NCBI GenBank assembly: GCA_023846275.1
Contig: CM043877.1
Coordinates: forward strand, 12,383,107-12,447,106
Direction: 5' to 3'
DNA: 64,000 bases
Source of the DNA: Vanilla planifolia
Lineage: Eukaryota > Streptophyta > Magnoliopsida > Asparagales > Orchidaceae
How positions within the stretch are numbered: position 1 is the first letter of the stretch; each line of letters opens with the position of its first letter. The notes below the pieces were generated by a model. The model was given only the letters and a program-made list of their open reading frames with translations, had not been told where the DNA came from and did not search any database. Below, in pieces: positions 24,501 through 36,484 of the stretch. Position numbers and translations under genes: made by a program.

Positions 24501-27445
24501 TTGGCACTACTCTAATAAAGACGTTTGAAATTGAATTTAAAGAATTGTGAGTGAATTTGAGATATTGATCATACTCTATCTAATATTTGAGGTTAGAAAC
24601 AAGGAAATCAAGATCAATGCTCCAAAGTCTTAGTTGTACATGATTGTTTGAGATAAAAAAAACGTTATGAATGTTTGAAGCTTTGTTAGAGCATGCCAGT
24701 ACTCAAGAAAGGTTTTCGAAAGTTTTCTGAGATGGCAACATTATTACAAAATCTCACTTGACCAGACAAGAAATTTGAGTAGAAGGAATAACCCAAGGAG
24801 TTATTCCTTTCATTAGAGAAAATGATTTGTGAAGCACCCATCTTAGCCTTATTCAACTTGTGATTGCTCTTTGAAGTTGAGGCAGATGTATGTGATATGT
24901 TATCAGAGTGGTGCTTCTATTATAAGCAAGTCATGTTGCATGCTACTCTAAGATATGGAAAGATACTTATAAAGCTTGCTCAATATATGTTAAATAGTTG
25001 CTAGCATTAGTCCAACCTAATAAACATTGACAACTTTATCTATTTGAAAAGGAGACATTTTTACATTCCAAACTTTTTAGTTCTTATAAGCTTAGACCAA
25101 GACGTAGTAAGCACAACATCTAAAGTGGTTTTCTTACCTATAGCAATATATTGCGTTTGTGAAGTATAACAAGGGAGATGAAACCAAGTTGGTTGATACG
25201 TTGTCAATGCCCTTGGTGAGTAATATATGTATGTTTTTCATTGTAGTTCTAGCAAGGAGAGAATGACTAGTACTTGTTGAACTATGCCAAATACCCTTAT
25301 TATTATGAGATCATAGAAAAAGGGAAAGTTGAGAACCCCCTAGAATTATCACTATGAGAAGGCTTAATATATCATGAACAACTCCTTACATTTTAATGAA
25401 TGAAAATTGGACTAAGTTGATTGGGGAGCACATACATAAAAAATATTAGGACATTGTTATAGAAAACCATTCATAATTTGTAGAGATGTGCCTTCTGGTG
25501 ATTGATAAAGTTTAACATTGAGAGAGTCATTGGAGGATTTGTACTTTGTTTTATATTGAAGCCAACCAATCATAAGTACTTGTTACACTTTCCAATCTTG
25601 GTGCCATGTCGACCTTGAGAGTGTATGGTGATGATCTTTTTGAGAGGCTCATGAATGACAAAACAAGGCTACTGTTACTTGTTCATCTTCTTATACAATT
25701 TCTTGAAGATGGTAGAACACATTCCTTGTTGAGGAATCATTTGTGAGGAAATATTGTGCATATTTTCAATAAAGTTTTTATTAAGATTTACTAACTAGCA
25801 TTGTATTTGATCGAGATTCATGATTATTATATGGATTCAAGCAAAATCTTTGGAATGGATGTGACATTGTAGAGGAAATAGTCTTTCGGTCTCAAATTGA
25901 TGGCCAAACAGAAGTTGTGAACAAGCAATTGTGCGTCTGTTAAGGGGATATAATTTAAAACATTAGAAGACTTGGGATGGGAGTAAACTCTATGTGCAAT
26001 TCATTTACAACTAAGCCATGCATAGTTTCAACTAAACAAATCTTGTTTGAGGTTTGTTGGGGATATTTATGACAATGCTCGTTTGGCTTGGTGTTTCTTT
26101 TCAATATCTCTAACGGAATCAAGGAACTACATAAAGAAGGTGCAAAAGTTCATCTAGAATATTTGTGAAATACACATTATAATTGAGAAGCAGTTAGAGC
26201 TCTTATAGAAAAATGCAAGAAACATGATAAGTATTGTGTTAGGAAGTCAAAGTCGAAGGTTTAGTTTGGCTACACATCAGAAAAGAATGATTGAAGGGTG
26301 AAAGAAAAACATCGTAGTTGTTTTGATATAGGACATTTTGAGTAGTGAAGATGGTTAATGACAATGTCTATAAATTTGAATTGCTGTCCTATGTGGAAAT
26401 CTATTCGGTAGTGAACATCAAATGATTGACCTCTCTTGATAGATGAAGAAAACCATGTGGTACTCCTACCTCTAGATGGCCTTGCCAATAGCAATAAAAA
26501 ATCATTATCTAAGGACATTATTCTCAAGAGAAGGGAAGCAACCATGAGATGGAATTTCGAAGTTTCTTTCATATTAGACAAAAGGAACAACTACCAATAA
26601 TGGCTATGTGGTATAGCTTGGACTAGGGGAAAGACGAGTTCGCTTATCTCACTTTTTTAGCTTGATGAAGCTTAATAGACTCTTGAATAGTTCCTTTAAA
26701 ACCAAAGAGATTTAATGGGACTTTGAATCTAAAAAGGAGCATGTGAATAGTATTCAAGCATACTCAACCAAGAACATGAAGTTAGCTTGAGAGGCCTTGG
26801 TAGCTCTCTAGACATGTCGTGAAAGTTTTGAGAATAGTGGAGGACAACTTTCAAGAACTAATTTGAGAGATATGATTTCAAGGAGTTTTTATCACTCTTG
26901 AGAATAACTACAACTTTCTTGGATTCTTTCTTGGATCCTTTCATGGAAGTTGACTTGAAGAGAACCTTAGTATTTAGATTTGAATGATATTTTTGGTCTT
27001 GTGCAAAGTCTTGAGCCACTCTACATGAAGAGGAAAGCATAGAATCCTTGGAGATCTGGAGGATGTTGGCTGGTGAGATTATTGGCACTTGTCAAAATTT
27101 TCTTATTTTCCTGTAATCAAAGCTGATATCTATCAATCTTGCCACTTAATTAATAATTAAAAATTATTTTTGTCATTTTGTTCTATGTTTATCTAGTAGG
27201 GTGATAATGTAAAACTCATTTGAAGTGAGCCATGGAGTGACTTTGTACTTGTATTTTCTAGGTATTGAAACAGTAATCGAAGAAATAAAATAGCACTATT
27301 CTTGCTGTATTTATCTACTTCCTTTCTCTCTCTCTCTCTCACACACTTCGCATGTATACTCTCTATCCTTTTGTTTTGGGCCAATCTACCTCCATCTTTG
27401 AGAAAATCTTATTATAATCACTTTTCTTGACTATTAAAAGAGTTA
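21600..27445 (+). mobile_element. Ty3/gypsy LTR retrotransposon fossil (broken, old)
   Basis: Flanked by two diverged direct repeats taken as LTRs: about 21600-22260 and 26830-27445. They share blocks such as GGTGAGAT and a region like TTCTTGGATC, and both end in similar pyrimidine-rich tails. A primer-binding-like TGGTATCAAAGG (22265-22276) follows the left LTR, as in elements primed by initiator tRNA-Met. Internal parts occur in Ty3 order: a gag region, reverse transcriptase (from about 24100, YLDD core near 24435), RNase H (to about 25210), then integrase (about 25400-26300). The element is heavily broken, with many disabling changes. LTR divergence is large by eye (roughly a third of positions), implying an ancient insertion. 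Outer boundaries are uncertain by 50-100 bases. It lies in the gene's orientation inside the MKP1 intron. Confidence 0.85.
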
Positions 27446-27449
27446 GAAT

Positions 27450-30400
27450 GAGGAAATATGGTTCATGTATTAATGGTTTTTTAAGTTTAAGTTTTCACAT
27501 AAATCTTGTTAGTCTCTTCTTAATTTCTTTCTTTCTTTCTTTCGCTTTTGAATGTGTTGTGCTTCTCAATCTGTTTCTTTATGCATTATTGAGAAAGGTG
27601 ATTTTGTTGTTTGTGGTGATTACTAATAATTGTATTAGAGTAGACTTTTTTTACTCGTTTGATTGGAGAAGTAAGTTTAACAAAGGACCATGCAGAAGTA
27701 GAGATTAATCAATTTGAAAACAAATATTTTGGGATATGTAAGATGTAGATTGAAGATCTTCTATGCTAGAAAAAAACATTAATCTGCATTTAGCTCGAAT
27801 CAATTAAATAAGAAATTGTGGGATTTGTTGAACAAACTAGCACTAACTTTGATTTGCCAACTTTGTTGAGAAATGTGGGTTTCTACATCGTTGATGAGAA
27901 AATAATGGCAAATTTGATGGAACCCTTATGCAACATGTATGAAAATCCTTCTGCATCATCCTATGTCTATCATTTGATCTTAAGATTATTGAAGGAAGCT
28001 GTGTTACAAATGGCATCAACTAGTTTGAAGTTTTCAAATCTTAGTTGAGTTTGGTGGAGATCATTTTTGATGATGATGTGTAAGATTTTCTTGTGTTTTC
28101 TTCTTTACTTGGAAGTTGGAATGAAATTATAACTCTACTAATCAGTTCATCTAGTTAGAAGAAGTTGAATCTTTAGGAATTTTGGATTTGATTTTCAACA
28201 AGAGAAAATTTTATGAATCTTTGGGCTTTGTCGTGATTATTGAAGGCAAAGGGAGAGGTCATGAACATGGGTACGTCAAGGCAACTAGTCATATTTTAAA
28301 GGAAGATACAAATTAAAACCTCAAGGCAAACTTGTTTATTTGAATTTTGACAAGGAGTTTTCTCTTTAAAAAGACTGCAAGGACCAAAAAAGAAACAAAA
28401 TTCAGGAAGGTGAATATTTTATTAATGCAAATATTGAATATAATCTCTTATGATATGCATTGGGTAGAATATTGTTAATCTTGTTTAGTTTTGAATCTTG
28501 AACATATGAGCATTTTTTACTTGATTCTGTACAAAGAATTGTTGAAGATTTATATTTTTGGAAACTTTGAAATGGTTTATCTAGCTGATGATGAACTATT
28601 AGAGATTGTATGGAAGGATAATATGCAAAACAAGACAACCAATGTGCATAGTGTATATTATAGGTTTGAAGCAGATTCTGATTTTTATTCCTTGAAAAGA
28701 TTTTTTGGGTTAGGCCTCGGTGGATTATAAAAGGTATTATGGTTATGGCCAAAAGAGCAAAGATTGGTACTAATACAATCTTGGAGGTAACAATAACATT
28801 GAAGTTCTTAGTGGTTTCAAGCACATGACATTCCAAATTATGATATTTCAGACTTGACCACATAAGGGTTTGTTACCTAATTGGAATTTTTTTAATATAG
28901 TCTTTGTAAAGATGTGACTTGGGAAAGCAAAGAAGTGAGTTTCTTTAGGACTGAAATAACCAAGTTGGAGGTTGTTATATAGATGTTTGGTTCTAGTGCC
29001 AATGCATTTTCATGGAGGAGATTCTATTATATTACTTACATTGATCATTCTACTAGGAAGATATGAGTATTTTCTTTAAAAGAAATCTGATGTTCTATTC
29101 TTCAGATTAAAAATGGAAAGCTAAGTTGGAAACTGAGACGTGATTGGAAGTAAAGTGTTTGAGGTCAAACAATGGTCATGAGTATAATCAAAGGAACTAA
29201 ACAATTCTTTATAGAGCATAGAATCAAGATCATCATAACAATGCCAAACAAGCTTCAATAGAGTAGAGTTATTGAGGTGATGAATAAGACTCAACGAACA
29301 TGTCAAAAGCATGAGGCTCGTGTGCAAAATTATGCAACTCCAAGGTAGATGCAATTAACACAACTTATTTTCTCAATAGATAACATTCTAGATGAAAATA
29401 TGTACATGGACAACCAAAAAGGTTTTAGGAAGCAAAAGAAAGCCTTGTATGCAATCTCAAGAAAAGTTTTTATGGTGTGAAATAGGTTCCAAGATAGTAG
29501 TATAAGAAGTTTGGAACTCCTAAATTATATTAGTATAAATACAATTTATGGGTATTAAACAAATTTGGAGTCAAGGAAGCAAAATCCAGAAGCATTTCTT
29601 TGGGATGAAAATTCAAACTATTTAAGGAGCGGTCAGCGAGGACAAAGGCCCTTATGCATCAACCATCATTGGCAGGTTTATGAATACTAGTGTGCTTGAG
29701 GCCAAAAATTGCAATGCAGTGAATTGTGAGTAGATACATGGCCAATCTAAGCTTAGAGTATTTTAAAATTTTTTATTAGTTGCTCAAATATCTTGAAGGC
29801 ATTGCATTTATTGCATTATGTTCCAAAAAAAAGTTGGAGTCTCTTTCTAGAGATGCGTAGAAGTAGAGTTGGGTGATGATTTAGATAGCAAAACTTTATC
29901 TAAGTTATGCTTTTACCATAGGTGGAATTGATGTCAAGGTTTTGGAAATGTGTTTTGTTCAACTACTAAGGATAGAAAAGAGACGATATGATCGGAAAAA
30001 ATTCTGAAAGAGATTGGCATGGAATAGGATGACAATATGGTGTTTAGTGATAGTTGTTTGCTTATCGAGGTATTTGATATTTCACTCAAATACAAAAAAT
30101 ACTCAAGTATCAATATATTAGCACATTGATAGATGATTTAATACTAACTTTGGTATTAATTCTTGGTATTAAAAATTCATTAGATTTGCTTATTGAGGTG
30201 ATTACTATTTAAAAATTGGCTTTATGCATTGTTTTAATTGGTCTCCACATTGAGTGATGTGGCTATGTGCCCTAACATGGAGACATGGATCAAATTGCAA
30301 AAACATTTGGACAAAGGAATGAGGATAATAAAACAATCATGGATATCAAATTCCAAGTGGAAGATTGGTTAGTTTTGGAGTCTCATCTTCATTTCTCTAA

Positions 30401-30910
30401 GTGAGCAAACTATTCAATTGACAAAATAAAATCGTTTGATAAGGCAATAGATCATCCAATGAGTGTTCTAGATGATAGCAACAAAGATACAACAATTGTG
30501 GATATCGATTTCCAAGTAGAAGATTGGTTTGTTGTGGAACCACTTTTTCATTTCTCTAGTTGATCACACTGTTCAATTAATGGAGTGTAATTGTTTGATA
30601 AGAGAACAAATTGTCCAATGGGTTTGTCAAACGATGGCAACAAAGAACATTGTTTAGGCATGTGCTGGAAATCGGAAGGTGACAATAAAAGTTGTTTCAA
30701 ATAGTGAAGGTTTTGCTTGTGTGGTTATTTTTTTTCTCAGAGTTTGTTGTTTTTCTTGTGAATCTTATTGTCTCTTTTTGGTTGCTTTCATTCATTCCTT
30801 TTTTTCTTGCATTGAGTTTTTTAATCATATTGCACTCCTTGATATGTGTTGCATTGCTTAGTTTGTAATTGGTCCTTGGAAGGTGGAATTCAGCACTGTA
30901 TAGATGGTAA
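27450..30910 (+). mobile_element. Ty1/copia LTR retrotransposon fossil (broken, old)
   Basis: Follows the gypsy fossil directly, in the same orientation. The gag-like region begins near 27690 and is recognisable by a UBN2-type stretch (MEPLCNMYENPSAS near 27920). Protease and GAG-pre-integrase neighbourhood follows (GNFEMVYLADDEL near 28560), then integrase (about 28900-29350), then parts of reverse transcriptase and RNase H (about 29450-30000). The integrase-before-RT order identifies Ty1/copia. A polypurine-like AAGTGGAAGA near 30355 precedes the putative right LTR (from about 30366). A possible left LTR fragment lies at 27450-27690, and its thymine-rich tail resembles 30700-30880. The element is broken, with many disabling changes, and shorter than an intact copia, so segments are missing. 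Boundaries are approximate. Confidence 0.8.
30333..30646 (+). repeat. Imperfect tandem duplication (~159 bp) at copia 3' end
   Basis: Two units start at 30333 and 30492. Shared words are ACAAT..TGGATATC, TTCCAAGT(G/A)GAAGATTGGTT, CATTTCTCTA, ATTGTTTGATAAG-like and GCAACAAAG. Because each unit contains the polypurine/LTR-start-like junction, the edge of the right LTR appears to be duplicated. Confidence 0.7.
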
Positions 30911-31974
30911 AGCACACGGTTTTGGAAGCACGACCTGTGGCAAGTCCTCTCCTTTTTCTACTTTAGGATGTCTACACGAAGAACACTATTCCTATGTTGG
31001 CCCTTGTTTTCATTAACGATTTATTTATGAAAATATAAAATTATTAATAAGGAACTAATGGGTCTCAGGATGGCATTGGTATAACATTTATAAAACAACT
31101 TTTATTATTATTATGATATGTAGTGTGGCACACTGAAGAATTCTTTTGGCTTTTATGATAACTAACATCTAGTGGTTTTGTTTTCTTTGGCTTGTTTACT
31201 ACTATGGTTCATATCTTTGAGTTCACTAAATAAACTTCCCAAATTTATTGATTGTGGTCCTTATTTGAATATATTTGTCAGAAATAGAATAGCCTTGCAT
31301 GGATGGTTCGGAAATTTGTATTGAATAGATATTAAAACTCCTAATCATAATAGTTAAACTCTGTTCTTTTTACCTTGTGCTTTATACTGGCCTATTTGAA
31401 CTTACCCACACTTGATTTTCTGTTGAGCTTCATCTCTCATTTTTGGGAGGCACTTATTCAATGCTCATATAATCCAAATGTTTAAGCTGAATAAGTGATA
31501 TTCCAAGATGCCAGCTTTATGATTAGTATTTAATGGGAGATCCATACTAACACATTGACTTCATCTATCTCGACAGTTACAATCAGATTGCAATATGGTT
31601 AGTGAGATGGGAATATATGTTTAGAACATAATGACATTTGGTAAATTGCAATCAAAATACACTGTTAGAAATAAAACTAGTGTATAAAAACTATGCTAAA
31701 ATTTGAGTAGAAGGTCCCACATGGGTCTTGTCACTTAAGGTGGGAGTGTGGCTCACCAAAAGGGGTTGTCATAGTGGCATGAATTCCCAAACAAACTTGG
31801 CCATTTGAAACAAAGTTCAAGAGTGCACAAAGGACACTAAATTGCTATGTATAATAGCTTTTAGCATTCAATTAGCAATAATTTAAGGATTAGTTCAGTT
31901 ATGTCAAATAACATAAACTATATCTTGTGTTCATTTTTATGTATGTTCTAGACATTTATATTGTAGACATTGTG
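30911..31974. other. MKP1 intron sequence between copia fossil and repeat pair
   Basis: About 1 kb without a supported feature. A segment near 31664-31850 is less AT-rich (TGTTAGAAATAAAACTAG, then CACATGGGTCTTG). It could belong to the left end of the following repeat, but no match was found near its partner. Confidence 0.45.
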
Positions 31975-33060
31975 TATATTATGCTTGTGAACTTTGTTTT
32001 TCATGTTGCTGTGTGGTTGTATCACATGTCTTTATGCACTAGGATTGGGTGGACTTTAGGTTTGCCTAGGGTTTAATAGTGTACAACATGTTTGTAGATG
32101 TACATAGTGTGGGTTGAGGCATGATTCTACGAGTTGTGATGACAAAACGGTTCTTCAAGCTCACCATGGACAATTTGAGTAAATCGTCCTTGGCTACCTT
32201 GGAAGCACATGAGGTGGTCCACTAAGAACCGTTCTAGGCGTTTCTTCAATGGTACAAGGTAGTTAGTTCTATCTAGGTTGGTGTGCATAGGTTTTTCATT
32301 TAGTGTGTGTCGCAATTTGGGGATGTCATATTGAAGGCAAAAAAGTAAATTTCTTTTTGCTTTTTGTATGTTGTTTCTTGAAATTGAATCAAATTGGTGT
32401 GGCACCTACTCAAATTCATTGGCTGGTGGTGTAAAATTATAAGAAGACATTATTACTGTTCATCATCTCCACTTTTCGATTTGCTATGAGTTTGTGAGTG
32501 ATTTCATTATTAGTTTCTTTCTTTTTATGTCTCTTTGAGTATTCATCTAAAACTCTGTCTATAGAATTTGATATGACTTTGTTAAATTAGATACTAAGTG
32601 TGTGAAATTAGATCATTGTTATTCTCTCAAGCTCATCGTGATTTTGATATTTAGAACCCTAATTTTAACATGAATTTAAAGTTGCAAGTGTAATTTTTCC
32701 ACACGGCTTTAAATTCCAAAGCGAGTATGTTTGCAACCTAAATTGTATTTTTGTATGTTTTTGTAGAATTCATAATTTAAAAGCAAGTTTCCTAAAATTC
32801 CATGAGCTATTTGCATCTAAATATCATTTGGAAAGATCCATGCCATAAGCCTACTAAGTGTGCTATATTTTGTTTAAGTATTTTTGCTTCCCCAAAGTTA
32901 ACTATGCATGGAAATCTAGGTGAGAATCTTAAATTGATCGATCCAATTGTTGTCATTCACATAATAGGTTTGCATTCTATTGATTCCAATTCATAGCATT
33001 TTTAGGCTTCATTCATCAAGCTCTGTATACTAGTTAACTTCTTGAAACTTTGCTGCATTA
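31975..33060 (+). repeat. Diverged direct repeat in MKP1 intron, left copy
   Basis: Matches 35370-36390 in order and orientation. Shared landmarks: GGTTGTAT, a CATGATTCTACGAGT / CGTGGTTCCATGAGT block, TTTCGATTTGCTA, ATGTCTCTTTGAGT, a CTCAT(C/T)GTGATTTTGATAT word followed by TTAGAACCC, CCAAAGCGAGT, and AAGCAAGTTTCCTAAA. The two copies lie about 3.4 kb apart and may be terminal repeats of a vanished or non-coding element; no retroelement domain is recognisable between them. Similarity is clear to about 32860 and patchy to about 33060. Confidence 0.7.
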
Positions 33061-35369
33061 GTTTAAGGAATGATTATGGTTATCATAAGGGAAAAGTTGG
33101 TTCTATATAGAAAATTTAGAAACAACTTAAAGAAATGATGAGACATCCATGATAAACACATGATATCGTATATCAATTGATTGTCAAGGTAGGAGTGTTG
33201 GAAGTTTGAAGCCCACTTGTAGTTAATCCAAATCATGCAAATGAAGAGCTTGGGATTATTCAAAATTTTCAAGAAGACTTGATGGTTGATTAAAAAACTA
33301 TAGAGGAAGCCCCATCTCATAGACTTTGAAAAAGAGATAATTATCCATTACCTCACATGCATACTCAATAGAGGAATGAGGAGAGTGTAGGATATACCTT
33401 GTGGAAGTAAGCAAGGGTTGCAAAATATTGCGCTTTACAAAGGTTATCCATTGTATCACTTGATCATCAACCACATGACTTGGGTGTAGAACTTGGCTAT
33501 TGCACACAGCCTTTGAGTATGTTTCAAAGGCAAACACAAACATGGGAGGATGACATCATCAAAAAGGTCAAGATAGATATCTTGATGTTTGATAGACTTT
33601 TGGATTTTCGAGTTTTCACTAAATGGATCATAGATATAAACTATTTTGCTTACTATACCACTAGGTCTTGCCTTAACTTATTCTAAACAATAATGGAACT
33701 TTTCAACTTATTCATATTGGTCACATCAAGAGGATTTTGGCTATCAATATCAGTTTCATTTCTCAGTAATGCGTTATCTCTAATTGTCTATTTTCCACAA
33801 TGTATTTTAAATCAATCATACTAAAAAATATATAATGTAGTTACATGTGAGTGCAATCTTTGCTATGATAGTTACACAACTAAGGTGTCGTGTATTACAA
33901 CTTCAATGTTTTGATGTTATAATGTCATATAAAGTTTTTTTTTTTAATTTCAATTTCTCTTATACCATCATTGTATCTTGAATTTTTAAACTATTAATCA
34001 TTTATTATTATTAAACAAAAAGATTAAATAATCAACTTCATATTAAGTTGATAAAAAAACTTATAATAATATATTAGCATTCATGGTTTTTTATTCTTTC
34101 ACATTATATGCTTATGCCCTTGATGTCTAGTGTTGTCTTTTTTATGAGTATCCAAAAAATATTAATAATTAAGAGAAGGTTGAGTCTAAAGATAAGCTTA
34201 GTATGTAATTATGTTAACATTAATAATAGTAAGTGAAAAATCATGTTATTTAAGTTTTAGTTCATCTTTATGTGGTATGAATATATTAATCCAAGTTTTA
34301 ACATTATTCATGTGAATATAATTTTTAAAGAAATTTTATTATAAGAATGATATGAGCTGAAACAAAAACAATATTTGAGCAAGCAAATATATTATATGCA
34401 TGTGCCAATGTAGTGTAATGACCAATATTGTTTTTTTTTTTATGCTTCCTTTATTATTTATCTATTTTATTTGTGCTCAAATATCAAGATATAACCTTGA
34501 CTTGAACATTCTAATTAAGGAGGATTATATTGTTATAGTCTATTAAAAATATACCTTTTTACCTTCAAACTAAGAACAATATCAAAATCTTTCTTTTTTT
34601 TAACGTGAAACAAATAATTCCTGTGCCATTCAATTAGAAGCCTTTGGATAGGATTCGTATCTTGTTCAGTGATTCATCCTTTTTTTTTTTAAGCAATTGC
34701 CCAATGATTACTCCCTAGCCTCATTTGTATTGGAGTTATAGGCCCATCAATTTTCTTTTTAGTTGCTCATTGAATCATATTCCATTATTGAGAATCTCAT
34801 TTTGTGCCACAACTTAAGCATTAATATCTTATTATATTAAATAGTTTTAATTGCATATTATTTTTTTCACTTTTCCTTTTTTCTCTTTATCATTTATTTT
34901 ATATATATATATATATATATAACATAGTTTTAGAAATATTGTACAACATATTGTTGCCTCATTTACAACTCGTAATTATTTTAGATTATACTTATTAATG
35001 AGAATCAACCTATTTGTTCATATGAGAATTATTTGTGTTCGATAATATTATTTTTTACTAAATAATATGCAACAAATGAAGAATTCTACTATTTATTATA
35101 TCATAATATCTTTTCTTATTTGCTTATAATACTAATTCTTTTTTTCTTAATTTATTTTTATTTTTTACATATTAATTGTTTTTATATATTTATAATTCAA
35201 TTCTCATGCTTCAAATAAGTAAGATAATCAAAATAGCCTACTTGAAAAAAAAACAAATTATATAAGCCAAAGCATCATTACAATAAACAAATCTCAAATA
35301 TATCAAATGTTCATGACAGGTATTATTATTTGAATTAAATTTTATAGAAGTTGTTTATCTAATATTTTA
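33061..35369. other. Intron DNA between the two repeats; possible unidentified decayed coding stretch
   Basis: Mostly AT-rich, with an (AT)n run at about 34900-34922. On the minus strand 33543-33063, two overlapping ORFs of 81 and 85 codons follow one another in different frames and have less biased composition than the surroundings, including VLHPSHVVDDQVIQW and NYKWASNFQHSYLDNQ. I do not recognise a family. They could be a decayed gene or element fragment, or chance. Confidence 0.35.
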
Positions 35370-36390
35370 GATTTTTGCTTATGACATAATCTTGGGCCTT
35401 GTATGCTATATGGTTGTATGTTTATATCAGATGTAAGTAAGTATTAAGACATGAGTACCTTGTGTTTGTTTGGGAGCATAGTAGTGTACCCACTTGTTTG
35501 CAAATTTTCATGAAGTGGGTTAGACGTGGTTCCATGAGTCGCACCAAAAGAAAGGAACTTCAGCTCACCCAAGGTTGCTCTAATCAATCACCACAAGTGT
35601 TCCTAAAATTCCATGTGTTGGTCCAATAGGAACAGCTAAAGCTGTTCTATCGAGCGAGGCAGTTGGCCTCTTGTAGGTTGATTCAAATGGTTGTTTGCTT
35701 TGGTTTGTTCTGGAAGGAATGGCCAAGGCAGTTCTTATTTTAGACTAAACGGGACAATTGGCCACATCCAAGTTGGCTCAAATTGTTGTTTTCGTTATTT
35801 TCTTTTATTTGGTTGTTGTAGTTTTGGGTATGTGATATTGAATGCAAAAACAAGTTATTTTTCTTCTCTTAGGGCTTGTCCATGAGAGTAAATCAAATTG
35901 GTGCGATGCCTACATGAATACATGTCGTCATGGAGTGCTCGTCTCTATTTTCGATTTGCTACAACTTTGTGAAATGCTTTATAATTAGTTTCTCTATTTC
36001 ATGTCTCTTTGAGTTCTCTAAAAGATTGACTGCTGAATTTGTTATGACTTTTTTAAATTCAACACTAAGTGCATGTTAAATTGGATCCTTGTCATTATCT
36101 CATGCTCATTGTGATTTTGATATTTAGAACCCCAGTTTCAGCACTAATGCAAGGTCACAATTATACCTTTCACATAAAGACTTCAAATCCCAAAGCGAGT
36201 GATTGCAACCTAAAATGTGTTTATATATGTGTTTGTACAATTCATAATTAAAAACAAGTTTCCTAAAGTTTCATGTGCCATTTTGTATTTACATACTATC
36301 AGAAAGATCCATGTCATAAACCTATCGATCACATTACTCATCAAACTCAATAGACTCATTAACTTTTAGGAATCCATTCAGTTTTCCTCT
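35370..36390 (+). repeat. Diverged direct repeat in MKP1 intron, right copy, abutting last exon
   Basis: Second copy of the repeat at 31975-33060. Recognisable similarity runs to about 36330, with weaker matching (CTCATCAAACTC, CATTAACTT) to about 36370, leaving only about 30-50 bases to the terminal MKP1 exon at 36419. The pyrimidine tract and acceptor of that exon therefore lie at or just beyond the repeat edge. Confidence 0.7.
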
Positions 36391-36418
36391 TCTAATTTCT
36401 TCATTTTTGTGTCTTCAG

Positions 36419-36484
36419 ATCGTTAGAGAAGGAGAGAAACCTGAACAGTTTCTAAATAATCTCTTTTCTTCCATTAAATTATAG
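36419..36484 (+). CDS. MKP1: MKP1 terminal coding exon (21 codons + stop), residues 633-653
   Basis: After the tract TTTTTGTGTCTTCAG, the frame reads IVREGEKPEQFLNN and stops at 36482-36484. The motif (I/V)VxEGxEPxxF(L/W) closes gelsolin-like repeats, and the first repeat in this same protein ends the same way (LTVHEGSEPPEFWASL). The upstream exon breaks off exactly at the preceding strand (GFLVDISVQ), both junctions are phase 0, and both splice sites are canonical. This exon completes the second gelsolin-like repeat 17 kb away. It is too short to be found by ORF searches. Confidence 0.83.
   Translation: MVREGEKPEQFLNNLFSSIKL

Larger units (their letters stand above)
19374..36418 (+). other. 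MKP1 last intron, 17,045 bp, filled with retroelement fossils
   Basis: Donor CAG|GTATGA at 19374 and acceptor TTGTGTCTTCAG ending at 36418 are both canonical, and the phase is 0 at both ends. The intron holds, in order, plain AT-rich DNA with a ~90-bp tandem duplication (20195-20372), a Ty3/gypsy fossil (about 21600-27445), a Ty1/copia fossil (about 27450-30910), and two diverged ~0.9-kb direct repeats (from 31975 and 35370). Both fossils lie in the gene's own orientation. The intron is inferred from protein logic: the two exons together rebuild a gelsolin-like repeat. The competing reading is a truncated 633-residue gene ending at 19379, with 36419-36484 as a chance match, which I think unlikely. 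Confidence 0.8.

Noticed and set aside
30870-30960. tRNA-like stretch (GATGGTAAAGCACACGGTTT followed by a T-arm-like segment)
   Set aside because: The arms do not pair into a cloverleaf and the B-box is poor; at most an old tRNA-derived relic.
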